From: Pelargonium nanum
Taxonomy: Eukaryota > Streptophyta > Magnoliopsida > Geraniales > Geraniaceae
Assembly: GCA_036897485.1 (NCBI GenBank)
Contig: JAYMTF010001956.1
Location: 1-20,465, forward strand
Direction of reading: 5' to 3'
Length of the DNA stretch: 20,465 bases
The translations under genes and the position numbers were made by a program. Each line of letters begins with the position of its first letter. Within the stretch, counting starts at the first letter, position 1. Below, piece after piece: positions 1-8,518 of this stretch. Below the pieces are notes generated by a model that had not been told where the DNA came from, searched no databases, and was given only the letters and a program-made list of their open reading frames with translations.

Positions 1-1020
1 GATAATGCAGATTAATATGTTGATGGTTACAACCTTGAAATTATCGTATAATATGTAACATACAAATATATATACAACCAAAAGGACATTTATGGAAGAC
101 AGAAATGAAACCTCCATTTTTTTTCCAGTAGACACACTATATATCATCAACTTTATTTTATTTTCATAACCTTTATTCTAATTACGTTATAATTAGTTTG
201 ATTTATAATGAACGAACCAATATGATTAAAAATATTGTCTTTGATTTTATCGTTCCATTTTTGTGATATTAGTAAAAAAAAGTTCCATTTGTGTTGTTCT
301 CTGTGTTTTTTTTCCTGGTATGATGGAGAAGGAGAAGAAAAAAATCAATTGTAAAAACGATAAATTAAAGAAATTAAATGTATAAATTTCCAAAACCAAA
401 GTATTATAAGAACATGACATATATGTTCCCTATTTCATTACAAAGAGTACTGGTAATTGAACTATTAAACTGGATAATATATATATATGCTCAGAGAAAG
501 TGGTTATGATATGAGAACACATGAAAATAAGACTAAATTGAGCCACCCAAGTAATTTTGACTAAATTAAAATGATGTAAGAGTAAAATCATAAGAACAAC
601 AAACAGATTTATTTAACTAACAAACTTCTTAATTTTCAAATAGCAATTGCAAATGGAAGTTGGTGTTAATTTAAAAGGAAATTGGAAAAAAGAAACATAA
701 GTGCACAAAAAATTGTCAAAGGAAAAGAGGAACGGTACAAATAGTGTCGATATATATAAATATGTCTAGATGAACATTAAGAAATGTGTATAAATAAAAT
801 TTTCATATTATCAAATATTTGAATAAAAAATCATTAACATGTTTGTATGATGTCTGTGGGTAAAAATATGAGCAATTGGCAATGGGCAAGATGGGCAATT
901 ACTAGGCATGCACCAAACCCTAATGGAGTTGCTTATATATATAAAAAAAACCCTAATGGAGTTTATTTTCATGCATGATACCAATGTGTTGATAAGAGAG
1001 TTTAATATAACAATGATTGA
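1..1020. other. AT-rich intergenic DNA without a recognisable gene
   Basis: Both strands are closed by frequent stops, and I see no protein motif, tRNA-like fold or transposon terminus. The only structure is a short (AT)n run near 476-488 and the direct repeat reported separately at 915-963. It resembles ordinary plant intergenic sequence. Confidence 0.6.
915..963 (+). repeat. 16-bp direct repeat containing a telo-box-like motif
   Basis: The same 16 bases, beginning AAACCCTAATGG, occur at 915-930 and 948-963, separated by an AT-rich spacer. AAACCCTAA matches the plant telo-box, which is known from promoters of translation-related genes. No gene start lies close by, so regulatory use is unproven. 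A small local duplication is the simplest reading. Confidence 0.6.
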
Positions 1021-1400
1021 GTGTTCATTTATTCGTTACACTATACAACAAATGTATAAATAAATAATTAATCTCATACAAGGAAAGATCGACATACAGT
1101 TCCTTTATTTGATACAGTTACGATAAATTCAGAAACAAACAATAAAACACTTTACTGACATTGATCGATCTATCAACTGAAAGTCGGTTAGACCTACTTT
1201 TGATTATAGAAATGTAGCGAGTTATAATTAACAAACGACAAATTCGAAAACAAACAAAAAAATACTTTAGTGACATAGATCGATCTATTAACTGAAAAGC
1301 CGACTAGACCTACTTTTGAACTTGTAGAAATGTAGCAATGTTATAATAAACGACAAATTTAAAGATACGCTAGATACTTATAACTGAATCAATCTAAAAC
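1021..1400 (-). repeat. Tandem repeat array, reverse-oriented relative of the 6.9-7.7 kb array
   Basis: Two units of about 115 bp start near 1120 and 1235, and a third start is visible near 1350. Each begins ACGAYAAATT and carries ACTTTAGTGACAT-like and GATCGATCTAT blocks. The stretch 1021-1085 aligns over nearly 60 bases with the reverse complement of about 7319-7375. Positions 1340-1360 match the reverse complement of about 7490-7510 with one difference. The core of each unit, from CGACAAATT to the ACTTTA-TGACAT block, also matches the reverse complement of about 6965-7005. The two arrays are therefore the same repeat family in opposite orientation. The family itself is not one I recognise. 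Confidence 0.7.
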
Positions 1401-2696
1401 TCGGTTGCAAATTAGTTATTGCATGCTCCGCGTGAATATGACCTTTCTGGTCGCGCTGAAAATTTAACAAATAATTAATTATCAATGATTAACAGAGTGG
1501 TGCTTCTCTTGTACACGTGTTAGGTAGTATTAATTAATAAAGCGTGTGAATATGTGTACCTTATAAGACATACCTCAAATAGAATTAATTTCGTAATATT
1601 TTTTAGTAGATTCGTGTCTTCTGCTGAAGTCCCATAAATGAAGTTTATTCTAAAATCATCAATCTTACATGCTTTGTCTTCTAATTTGTGAATTTGTTCA
1701 AGTGCTGCTCTTATCAAATTCTTGTTCTTCCAATTAATTAATTAGCTAGCTAATTTTTCTTGTTCTTATTGATATGATTTTTTTTTTTTTGTTTTAATTA
1801 GTCTTGTAAGACTAACCATGTAATATGAATGATTTTTTTCTTTTCTTAAAATCTATCTTCATTCATTCGACAAAATTTATATTCACAATCTTCATTTAAG
1901 ATGTGTGATGTTTGTACTATATATTTAATTGTTCCTTTATAAACAATATGTCTACTTATTTGTATTTGCAATAAAAAAAAAATTAAGCATTAAGCAAATA
2001 GCACAATTTATCAGCATTCTCAAGGAATAAGTTTGGTACTTCATAGTTCATCAACTAGGAATATATTGTGAATTCATTATCCAAATTAAAGCTTATCTAA
2101 TTAGATTACAAAATAAACTCGCAATTCCCATATAACTTTCCTCACCAATCCCAATTAACATATCCTACTCATCATGTCCCAGTCATTCCAAAGGGACAAT
2201 ACACCTCCTCTTTATCTCTTTCTATATGAAAATAAATTTGAATCGAACTTTTCTTTTCGTTCAGATTGAGTCAAATTATTAGAAAGACGACAATGTGTTA
2301 TAATGTTCATTTATACATGCACCAATAACTTTGTAAGAGTATAGTAATCCACTGAATTAAATTTTTTGATGATGTGTCACAGCTTATGTGTGACTTAGTC
2401 TAACTCTAAACCATAAGTTATTTGATTCAAACTCAATGTTCTCTCTATATTTGCATTATATGTTTATATATTTAATTAACTAATTGTTATATTAAATTTT
2501 TTGAAATGAGTTTTCATTCTCGTTCATGAGAAAAACTTTAAAGTAGTCAAAACAAATTCATTATACATGTGTATAACACATGAAAATGCAACTAGGCTCC
2601 AAATCCCAATACAAATAAAAGCATATGTAGTCTAATGAATTTGACCATCAAAAGTTAAATGAAAAGTATCATGGAAAAAACTAGATACCCAAAATC
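1401..2696. other. Intergenic DNA, no supported gene
   Basis: This AT-rich stretch has poly-T and TTAATTAATTAA-type simple runs around 1735-1795. A short open stretch on the minus strand, about 1574-1717, ends in a donor-like GAG|GTATGT but matches no family I know, so it is not called as a gene. No transposon ends were found. Confidence 0.5.
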
Positions 2697-2699
2697 ACG

Positions 2700-2924
2700 C
2701 ACTATATAAAAAGTTGCAAGTTGTGACAGAAATCTGTAAAAGAAAAAATTTCGCCACAGTTTCGTCACAAATTGTTACAAAAATCATATTTTAGCACAAT
2801 TGTGACAACCCAAACAATAACAAAAGTATTGTGTCACAGTTCCGTCACAAATTACATTGTGTGATTCAAAAATTATAGATCTGTGACAAAAATTCTGTCA
2901 CAGATCGCGAGTTTTTATACAGTG
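2700..2924. mobile_element. Non-autonomous CACTA-type MITE with 3-bp target-site duplication
   Basis: The 225-bp element starts CACTATATAAAAAG and ends with CTTTTTATACAGTG-type sequence. The two 30-bp ends form imperfect terminal inverted repeats beginning CACTA and CACTG. ACG directly precedes it (2697-2699) and directly follows it (2925-2927), the 3-bp duplication expected of CACTA (CMC/EnSpm) transposition. Repeated subterminal motifs of the type CACAGTTYCGTCACAAATT (about 2755-2775 and 2835-2855) and TGTGACA resemble the transposase-binding subterminal repeats of this superfamily. No coding sequence is present, so movement would depend on a transposase elsewhere. It sits about 0.5 kb upstream of the zinc-finger gene. 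Confidence 0.88.
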
Positions 2925-2927
2925 ACG

Positions 2928-3410
2928 TACCAAAATATACATTTCAATAAACAAAAAACTATCATTTAATTTACCTTTAAATAACTCTTTGTCTACACCA
3001 AAACATTTGTGCAATTAGATGCACCATTGTATAATCCAATTTCACCAAAAAAAATGGAAAGAAATATACAGTCGTGGTGTTTCCTTTATTATAATCTTTT
3101 TATAAAAAAAGAAGAAGATCAATTTGTTTCATTAGTTCAAGACTCACAGTGAAAAATTCCGTGGGCTACACCATTTCCAGGTAACGAAATCACTAAAGAA
3201 ACTGAAACTTTTTGAGGGTATCAACAACGTCCTTTACAAATATTGTCCTTTTCCGGCAATCAATTTACTACGTTACCAAAACTTAAATCCAAAATGAGTC
3301 ATCACTCATCACTCATATCCACCCCAAAAATAATCCAAATTCAAACAAATAAATAAATAAATAGAAATAAAAATCAAAGCTCAATATTAAACCTAATTTT
3401 GAAAAAAAAA
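2928..3410 (+). other. Upstream region of the zinc-finger gene
   Basis: This AT-rich stretch runs from the CACTA MITE to the predicted TATA box. It contains a tandem ATCACTCATC-type repeat near 3299-3316 and AAATAAATAAATA runs near 3345-3365. No transcription-factor site can be assigned with confidence. Confidence 0.4.
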
Positions 3411-3415
3411 ATTAA

Positions 3416-3423
3416 TATAAATA
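3416..3423 (+). promoter_or_regulatory. TATA box of the zinc-finger gene
   Basis: TATAAATA lies 69-76 bp before the ATG at 3492. A start site about 30 bp downstream, near 3447-3455 in a C/A-rich stretch, would leave a 5' leader of about 40 nt. This spacing argues for translation starting at 3492. The in-frame ATG at 3399 lies upstream of the TATA box. Confidence 0.6.
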
Positions 3424-3491
3424 AATGCCCTAGCCAGTTAATCACCACTATACACACACTGATCATCATCAATCTTGAGATCATCATTTCC

Positions 3492-3833
3492 ATGGCTAGA
3501 ATCAAGAGCACTCCGATCAAATGCCTCCCGGCGAACGCCACCAGAGAGCGCGTCAAGAGCCCCTACACCTGTGACATCTGCTTCAAAGAATTCCGCAATG
3601 GCCACCAGCTCGGCGGCCACCGAAAGGCCCACCGCCCCCGCAAATCGCCCACCGCCAAGCCAACCACCTCCTCCGCCGCCGCCGCACGGCCCGTGCCGAC
3701 CGATCACAAGGTCCCCGCGTCGCCGCCGGTGAAAGGAAAGAAGGTTCTGGAACAAACCTCTGGATCGGCAGAGGTACCGCCGGTTGCGGTTTCTCCGGCG
3801 CCAGCTGGCGGGGAAGGAAAAGAAGGTCGTTGA
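3492..3833 (+). CDS. Single C2H2 (Q-type-like) zinc-finger protein, 113 residues, intronless
   Basis: Likely a nuclear DNA-binding transcriptional regulator of the plant C2H2/EPF class. One finger spans residues 25-47: Cys27-X2-Cys30-X12-His43-X3-His47, with Phe34 and Leu40 as core hydrophobics. The plant signature QALGGH appears here as HQLGGH (residues 38-43), so the first two positions differ. A basic run, HRPRK, follows the finger and may help nuclear import or DNA contact. The rest is low-complexity Pro/Ala/Ser/Lys sequence. No C-terminal EAR repressor motif (DLNxxP or LxLxL) is visible, unlike many relatives. The start at 3492 is preferred over 3399 because it lies in a good ATGGC context and downstream of the TATA box; the extra 31 residues are AT-rich and not protein-like. 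The CDS is far more GC-rich than its surroundings. Most relatives are 150-300 residues long, so this is short. I do not recognise the specific gene. That it is a C2H2 protein is secure; its target and role are unknown. Confidence 0.85.
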   Translation: MARIKSTPIKCLPANATRERVKSPYTCDICFKEFRNGHQLGGHRKAHRPRKSPTAKPTTSSAAAARPVPTDHKVPASPPVKGKKVLEQTSGSAEVPPVAVSPAPAGGEGKEGR

Positions 3834-3913
3834 TCGTCCCCGGATTCGGTGGAAAATGAAGCCCGTGGATCTGTACGAGCAACGTGAAATATATATCTGG
3901 ATTGGGGCAGGGC

Positions 3914-3941
3914 CTAGGGTTAGGGCTAGGGTTAGGGTTTT
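3914..3941 (+). repeat. Telomere-like repeat in the 3' UTR of the zinc-finger gene
   Basis: Four G-rich units of the form (CT/TT)AGGG, ending GGGTTTT, stand in tandem about 80 bp after the stop codon. The reverse complement reads as plant telomere-type CCCTAA units with a telo-box. They would be transcribed as a G-rich RNA tract able in principle to fold as a quadruplex. A functional role is inference. Confidence 0.75.
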
Positions 3942-4108
3942 AAGTTTTGTGTTTGGTGATGTTTTTGGTTTTTGTTTTCGGAGCTCAGAATGTGTATGTT
4001 AGCTCTCATTTCCGGCTTCTGGGGAAGAGCTTGTGATCATGTTGTGTCATTTGTCTTTGTTCGTTGATCAATATATGAACTGTCTTTTTAATTGAATATT
4101 TGCTTCTG

Positions 4109-4114
4109 AATAAA
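4109..4114 (+). terminator. Poly(A) signal AATAAA for the zinc-finger transcript
   Basis: AATAAA lies 276 bp after the stop codon, in T-rich sequence that includes TGTCTTTTT at about 4081. Plant near-upstream elements sit 10-30 nt before cleavage, so the transcript would end near 4125-4145. The 3' UTR would then be about 300 nt, a usual length for plants. Confidence 0.5.
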
Positions 4115-4130
4115 CATTTGAGATGCATCG

Positions 4131-4849
4131 ATTTGTGATAATGTGATTGTTGAATCGAAACAAAGTGAGATCAATTGCATAACCCGTTTGTGAAGTTGAG
4201 GCCTTTTTGTTTGAATTGTTGCGAAGGATCTTCATTGAGATATAGGGCAATGGTTGTTGGAAGCTAATTTTGTGTTTGGAGTCTTTTGTATAATAGATTA
4301 AGAACCATTGAATATCATCACATAAAATTGAATTAATGTGTACAAAAAAGGTGAAAGCAGAACGAACAAAAATTTGATGTTTAGAGCTAGAGCTTCAGGT
4401 TTTAAGTTTGATGAAATTAAGTTTAAGCACACTGATTGATGTGTAAATGCAATATTTCGTATTAATTTACACATATGTTCTTTCAACTTTTGATGGTATA
4501 TATGTAGTTCAACGAAAAAATTTTAACCACTTAAACTTTCAAAAGTTTATAATACAATTTCTAATTTCGATCAAGTACATAAACGGTAATAGGCAAACAT
4601 TATTATTTTTGTTGATTGATAAATTTATTACGATTTGTTACGAATCTTGAATTACTTTAAGAGAATGAAACATATTGATGTAGAGTTGGTTTGCCACTGA
4701 AAAGAGAGGCTTCTCAAAATTCTAAGTAGTTATAGATAAAAAAACAAACTTAATGGAGAGCTCTCTAGCAACAAATTGGCTTTCAAGGTGTTAATTATAG
4801 ACATTGAACAATTCTGGAACTCCTACTCTACTACTGTGTAAAACATGCT
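4131..4849. other. Intergenic DNA without recognisable genes
   Basis: Only short chance open frames occur on either strand, with AT-rich composition and no family motif. I see nothing else in it. Confidence 0.55.
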
Positions 4850-5050
4850 ATTGTCTTCTAAAAAAAACTGCATCTCCTTAAGATGATATCAAAATATGGA
4901 ACAAAGATTCATTTGGAAATCTAGGTATAACACTAGCATGGAAGTTGGATATTGTCTTCTAAAAGAAACTGCATCTCCTTAAGATGATATCAAAATATGG
5001 AACAAATATTCATTTGGAAATCTAGGTATAACACTAGCATGGAAGTTGGA
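4850..5050 (+). repeat. Near-identical 100-bp tandem duplication
   Basis: Copy 1 (4850-4949) and copy 2 (4951-5050) begin ATTGTCTTCTAAAA and end GGAAGTTGGA, with one base between them. I count two substitutions, one in the A-rich run near the start and one in the ACAAAGATTC/ACAAATATTC stretch. About 98% identity points to a recent local duplication. The repeated unit is part of LINE-like sequence (next entry). Confidence 0.92.
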
Positions 5051-5115
5051 GCAGAACATCATCATATTGCACCTCTCTTCAGAAACAAGACATCTCATAG
5101 AGAAGGCATCTATTA
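4985..5115 (+). mobile_element. Possible relic of an L1-type LINE ORF2
   Basis: From about 4988 the plus strand reads an open segment with IKIWNKDSFGNLG followed by WKLEQNI. This resembles the W-N-K-(D/E)-x-F-G-N segment between the endonuclease and reverse-transcriptase domains of plant L1-clade ORF2. About 45 codons stay open (to about 5120), then similarity is lost. No catalytic motif such as YADD is present, so this is at best a short dead fragment. The match is from memory of the family and could be chance. Confidence 0.35.
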
Positions 5116-6471
5116 ATGTATCGATTCCTGGAGTCGTGACCCTATCGTGGCTTTAGTTTGATTGATTTTTCTTTTTTACTTTTATTCACTCTTTCGCGTT
5201 TGATTGGCATCTAATAATTCAAAATTAATTTAAATTTATTTTAAAAAGTATAAAGACCAAATTGAGTTCACAGCCAAAATTCAGATAGTAAATTGAATTT
5301 TTTATCTTAATTAGTTAGCACTGAGTTTATTTTGTGAATTGTAATTAGTTAATGACAAATATCAAAAGGATATTAATTTTGTACATCTAAAAATACATGT
5401 TTCAAATTTAGATTCGAGCATTGCTTTTGCATTTCATTAACGTTACATATATAACCAAGCCAACTCTAGTATTTGACTTCTCACCAGATAATACAAGGTT
5501 ATTGCTAGTCCCAATGTTGCCTTGTTTTGAAAAACAACCAATAGCATTTTCAAAAATCAAAACTTTAAATCTCAAATTTGAACACATTATCATGCTCAGT
5601 TGCTCACTCAACCTTTTTTTTTTATTGGAAAACAGTAACATATTATGAAGAAAAAATGTGTAATATTAAATTAGGAAAATCTTATTAATTTCTCATTTTA
5701 GAATATAAAAATAACTACATTTTATACTAAGCTAGAACTTAAATATTGGTGAACGCCCGCAACAACCTTTAATGATAATATTAATATCCGGTGGCGGCCC
5801 AAAATTATGAGCAAGGAGAGAGTTTCACGCATGTTGTCAATGCTAATATAATACTCAATATGTCTCAAAATAAGTATTACATTTTTTTATCAAAACTATG
5901 TAGAATCAATGTTGTATATTTGTTTTCTATCCTCATGCATTAATGTTGCCACAAATTTGAAGCATACTAATAAACTTATAATAAAAACATTATTGAAAAT
6001 TCATGCATAGCTTATACCTTCTCAAAATGGAAATAAGATACGTAATTTGAGATAAAATGCAAGTACAACATGCATGTCGACACTTGTTTTCGGACTGAGT
6101 GAGAATATTAATTGGCATCAAGAGACAAACCACTTGGATTTGGGATAAGAAGGCTTCAATGTACTTTTTAACCTGAAATCGGAGCAATACGAGATATGTA
6201 ATAAGAATCATGAAAATAACTAGTCCATTGTATCTTTAAGCATGAGTATTGTGTTGTGTCATTTTTTATCCACCATAATGATGTCGAAGGTGTTAGGTCC
6301 CGTGAAGAACACTTCAAGAGAATACGCGTGGTGTGACATCTTATGATAAATTCTATGACGTACCACGTCAAAAAGCTCTTATACAATGTGCATCACACTT
6401 TTTGTTTAAGCATTGTGTAATATATATTAGGACCAAATATGGGAGTTTACCCTGAATGTAGTTCCTACTTC
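5051..6471. other. Intergenic DNA, no supported gene
   Basis: The LINE-like segment runs to about 5115. Beyond it the stretch is AT-rich with only short chance frames. A TGTCTCAAAATAAGTATTAC segment near 5861-5880 recalls Stowaway MITE ends, but no partner repeat was found. No tRNA, promoter or protein motif was recognised. Confidence 0.5.
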
Positions 6472-6472
6472 C

Positions 6473-6649
6473 AGTGGCGGACCCACGTTGAAGGTTGTGG
6501 GGTCAGCTGACCCCACATTTTGGAGAGAAAAAAATTATTTTTTAGTTATATTTCGTTAAAAATATACATGTAATTGACTCCACATTTTATGATAATTACA
6601 CTAATAAAAAAAATTTACATCATATTTTGAATTTTTTGGATCCGCCACT
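6473..6649. mobile_element. hAT-like MITE with AGTGGCGGA termini
   Basis: The ends AGTGGCGGACCC and GGATCCGCCACT are inverted repeats with one mismatch in 12; the pairing extends one more base each way to CAGTGGCGG/CCGCCACTG. The flanks CTACTTCC (6465-6472) and GTACTTCC (6650-6657) agree at 7 of 8 positions, consistent with an 8-bp hAT target-site duplication. A perfect 20-bp palindrome centred on CAGCTG lies just inside the left end (6497-6516), giving strong hairpin potential. There is no coding sequence. Elements with CAGTGGCGGA ends are widespread in plant genomes. The superfamily call rests on end sequence and duplication length. Confidence 0.8.
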
Positions 6650-6650
6650 G

Positions 6651-6930
6651 TACTTCCTTTAAAATTGGTTTGAGAGACTTTGTCGGTCTCCTTTGATGCT
6701 ATAGAATAACTTTGAAGGTCTTTGGGAGTTCCTTAAAAGAACCAATAACTTAGTTGAAGAGAATTAAATTAATGAGAGTTATCTCATATTGTAGTCTATT
6801 AGTTGAACAATTTCTCAAAGTAATTAAGATATGGTATGTTATAAGATGCACAAATGAATCCTTTTTTGTGTACTTATTTATAGTAATGAACAAATTTTCG
6901 ATCTTCATGTACGTGAGGCCAATTAATTAA
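6651..6930. other. Intergenic DNA between the hAT-like MITE and the repeat array
   Basis: I see no gene, hairpin or terminal repeat here; it is AT-rich unique-looking sequence. Confidence 0.45.
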
Positions 6931-6932
6931 TT

Positions 6933-7680
6933 AAATTTGTTGTGTATTATAGCGAATAAATAAACATGTCAATAAAGTACATTTTTTTGTTCTAAATTTG
7001 TCGTAGTTGTAATGGATAAATATATTATTTCAATCTTTACGCATGTGAGATCAATTGTTTATTTATAAATTTGTCGTATATTGTAACGAAATAAATGAAC
7101 ATGCCATAAAGTATCTTCTTTTTTTTTGTTCCAAATTTGTCTTAATTGTAACGAACAATTAATGAATCGTATCTTCAATCTTCACGCATGTGAGATCAAT
7201 TAATTATTTACAAATTTGTCGTATATTGTAACGAAATAAATGAACATATCATTATTGTTTTTTATTCTTATTTGTCGTGATCGTAACGAACATATGAATC
7301 GTATCTTTAACCCGTTACGTCTATGAGATCAATTTATTATTTATAAATTTGTCGTATATTGTAATGAATAAATGAACATGTCATTAAAGTATATTATTGT
7401 TTTTTTCTTCTAAATTTGTCGTGATTGTAACGAACAAATGAATCATATCTTCGATCTTTACGTTTGTGTAAGATCAATTAACTAATTCTAAATTTGTCGT
7501 ATATTATAACCAATAAATGAACTTGTTAAAAATGTTTCATATTGTTTTTGGTTGTCTAAATTTGTCGCGAAAGTAACGAATAAATGAATCATATCCTCGA
7601 ACTATACGTTTGTAAAGTTAATTAATTATTTATAAATTAGTCATATATTATATCAAATAAATAAACATGTGCTATCGAAC
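6933..7680 (+). repeat. Tandem array of a dimeric repeat, about 140-bp period, 5.5 units
   Basis: The core AAATTTGTCGT (with variants) recurs at about 6933, 6994, 7067, 7133, 7212, 7268, 7345, 7412, 7490, 7558 and 7634. Neighbouring cores are 56-79 bp apart, but alternate cores are consistently 133-146 bp apart. Two half-unit types alternate. Type A reads TATATTGTAACGAA then AATGAACATGTCA. Type B reads GATTGTAACGAA then AATGAATCGTATCTTCAATC and ACGCATGTGAGATCAATT. The real unit is therefore an A+B dimer that arose from an older monomer duplication. Copies are clearly diverged, so the array is not very young. The same family occurs inverted at 1021-1400. Nothing coding is present. Confidence 0.88.
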
Positions 7681-7925
7681 CTTAAAGTATTAATTTCTTT
7701 TTAATTTATTTTGTATTAACGTAATGATATCATGCATGAAAATAAACTATTCCATATATAGTCTTAGATTTTATTCTCTCATAATATATCTCAAATTATG
7801 GTCCATGAATATTTATGTTTTCACAAGCTCCATTAAGGGTTTGAGCAATGAAAACTGGGACTCAAAACCATTCAAACCAAATTGAAAAGTTCCCAGAAGT
7901 CAAGTAAAAAGTTGTAACCATATGT

Positions 7926-8021
7926 CCATATGCCCTATGAGATGTGGTATTTCATCTACAAATTCTCTTTGAACCATATGCCCTATGAGATGTGGTATTT
8001 CATCTACAAATTCTCTTTGAA
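7926..8021 (+). repeat. Perfect 48-bp tandem duplication
   Basis: The copies at 7926-7973 and 7974-8021 begin CCATATGCCCTATGAGATG and end TCTCTTTGAA, and I find no difference between them. The following CCA (8022-8024) starts a third copy that then diverges. This is a recent slippage or repair event. Confidence 0.93.
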
Positions 8022-8029
8022 CCACCGCC

Positions 8030-8518
8030 GGTCTTTTTTGATCGGGGGTGGTTCAATCTTCTCTTAAACTCAGATCTTTCTGAAAAAAAAAGTGGACTTT
8101 CTCATTAGGACGGCGAATTTTGAATTTCTTGTCATGAGGGCAACTTTGAGTATTTTAGTTGCTTTGTGCGGAGTGTTGGGCGGCGATGACTGTCTCCGGT
8201 CGGGAGGTGGAAGCGATTGTTAACGTCACAGTGGAGTTCGAGTCAGAAGAGTAGCTCACTTGATTCAGATCGAATGGGAGGCTTCCAGTGCCAGTGCCTT
8301 TGGTTTAGCTTTCAGAGACATCCGACTCATCTCGAGTAGTTTATTGATTTTTGTTTTTTTTATCTGTTAGTGAATTTGCGATTTTGTGACTCGAGCACTT
8401 GCTCAGTTTGCGGTTTCTATGTCAGACTTTGATAGTTAGATTGGCCTTCGGGTCCATTTAGTGATTGTAATTCTCTTGGATGCAATAAATTGTTTTCTTT
8501 TTGAGCTAAAAAAAAAAA
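8030..8518 (+). mobile_element. Retroposon 3' end, probably L1-type LINE, with poly(A) tail
   Basis: The stretch is less AT-rich than its surroundings and ends GCAATAAATTG, then TTTTTGAGCT, then an uninterrupted 11-A tract (8508-8518). Plant L1-clade LINEs typically finish with a T-rich segment, a TTGAGC-like motif and poly(A), so a 5'-truncated LINE is the best reading. The AATAAA just before the tail is a canonical signal. A retrocopy of a host mRNA is the alternative. I could not find a target-site duplication of the bases after the tail, and the left edge is set loosely after the 48-bp duplication. Confidence 0.5.

Noticed and set aside
3399-3491. Upstream in-frame ATG extending the zinc-finger protein by 31 residues
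   Set aside because: It lies before the TATA box, is AT-rich and Ile/Lys-rich unlike the rest, and the ATG at 3492 has a much better context.
3438-3882. Open frames on the minus strand and in the other plus frame over the zinc-finger gene
   Set aside because: They arise because the GC-rich sequence contains few stops; their products are Gly/Pro/Arg low-complexity with no family motif.
5861-5885. Stowaway-like end sequence TGTCTCAAAATAAG
   Set aside because: No matching inverted partner or TA duplication was found nearby.
8030-8518. Host protein-coding exon in the GC-richer stretch before the A-tract
   Set aside because: Stops interrupt all frames and the terminal poly(A) tract fits a retroposon end better.
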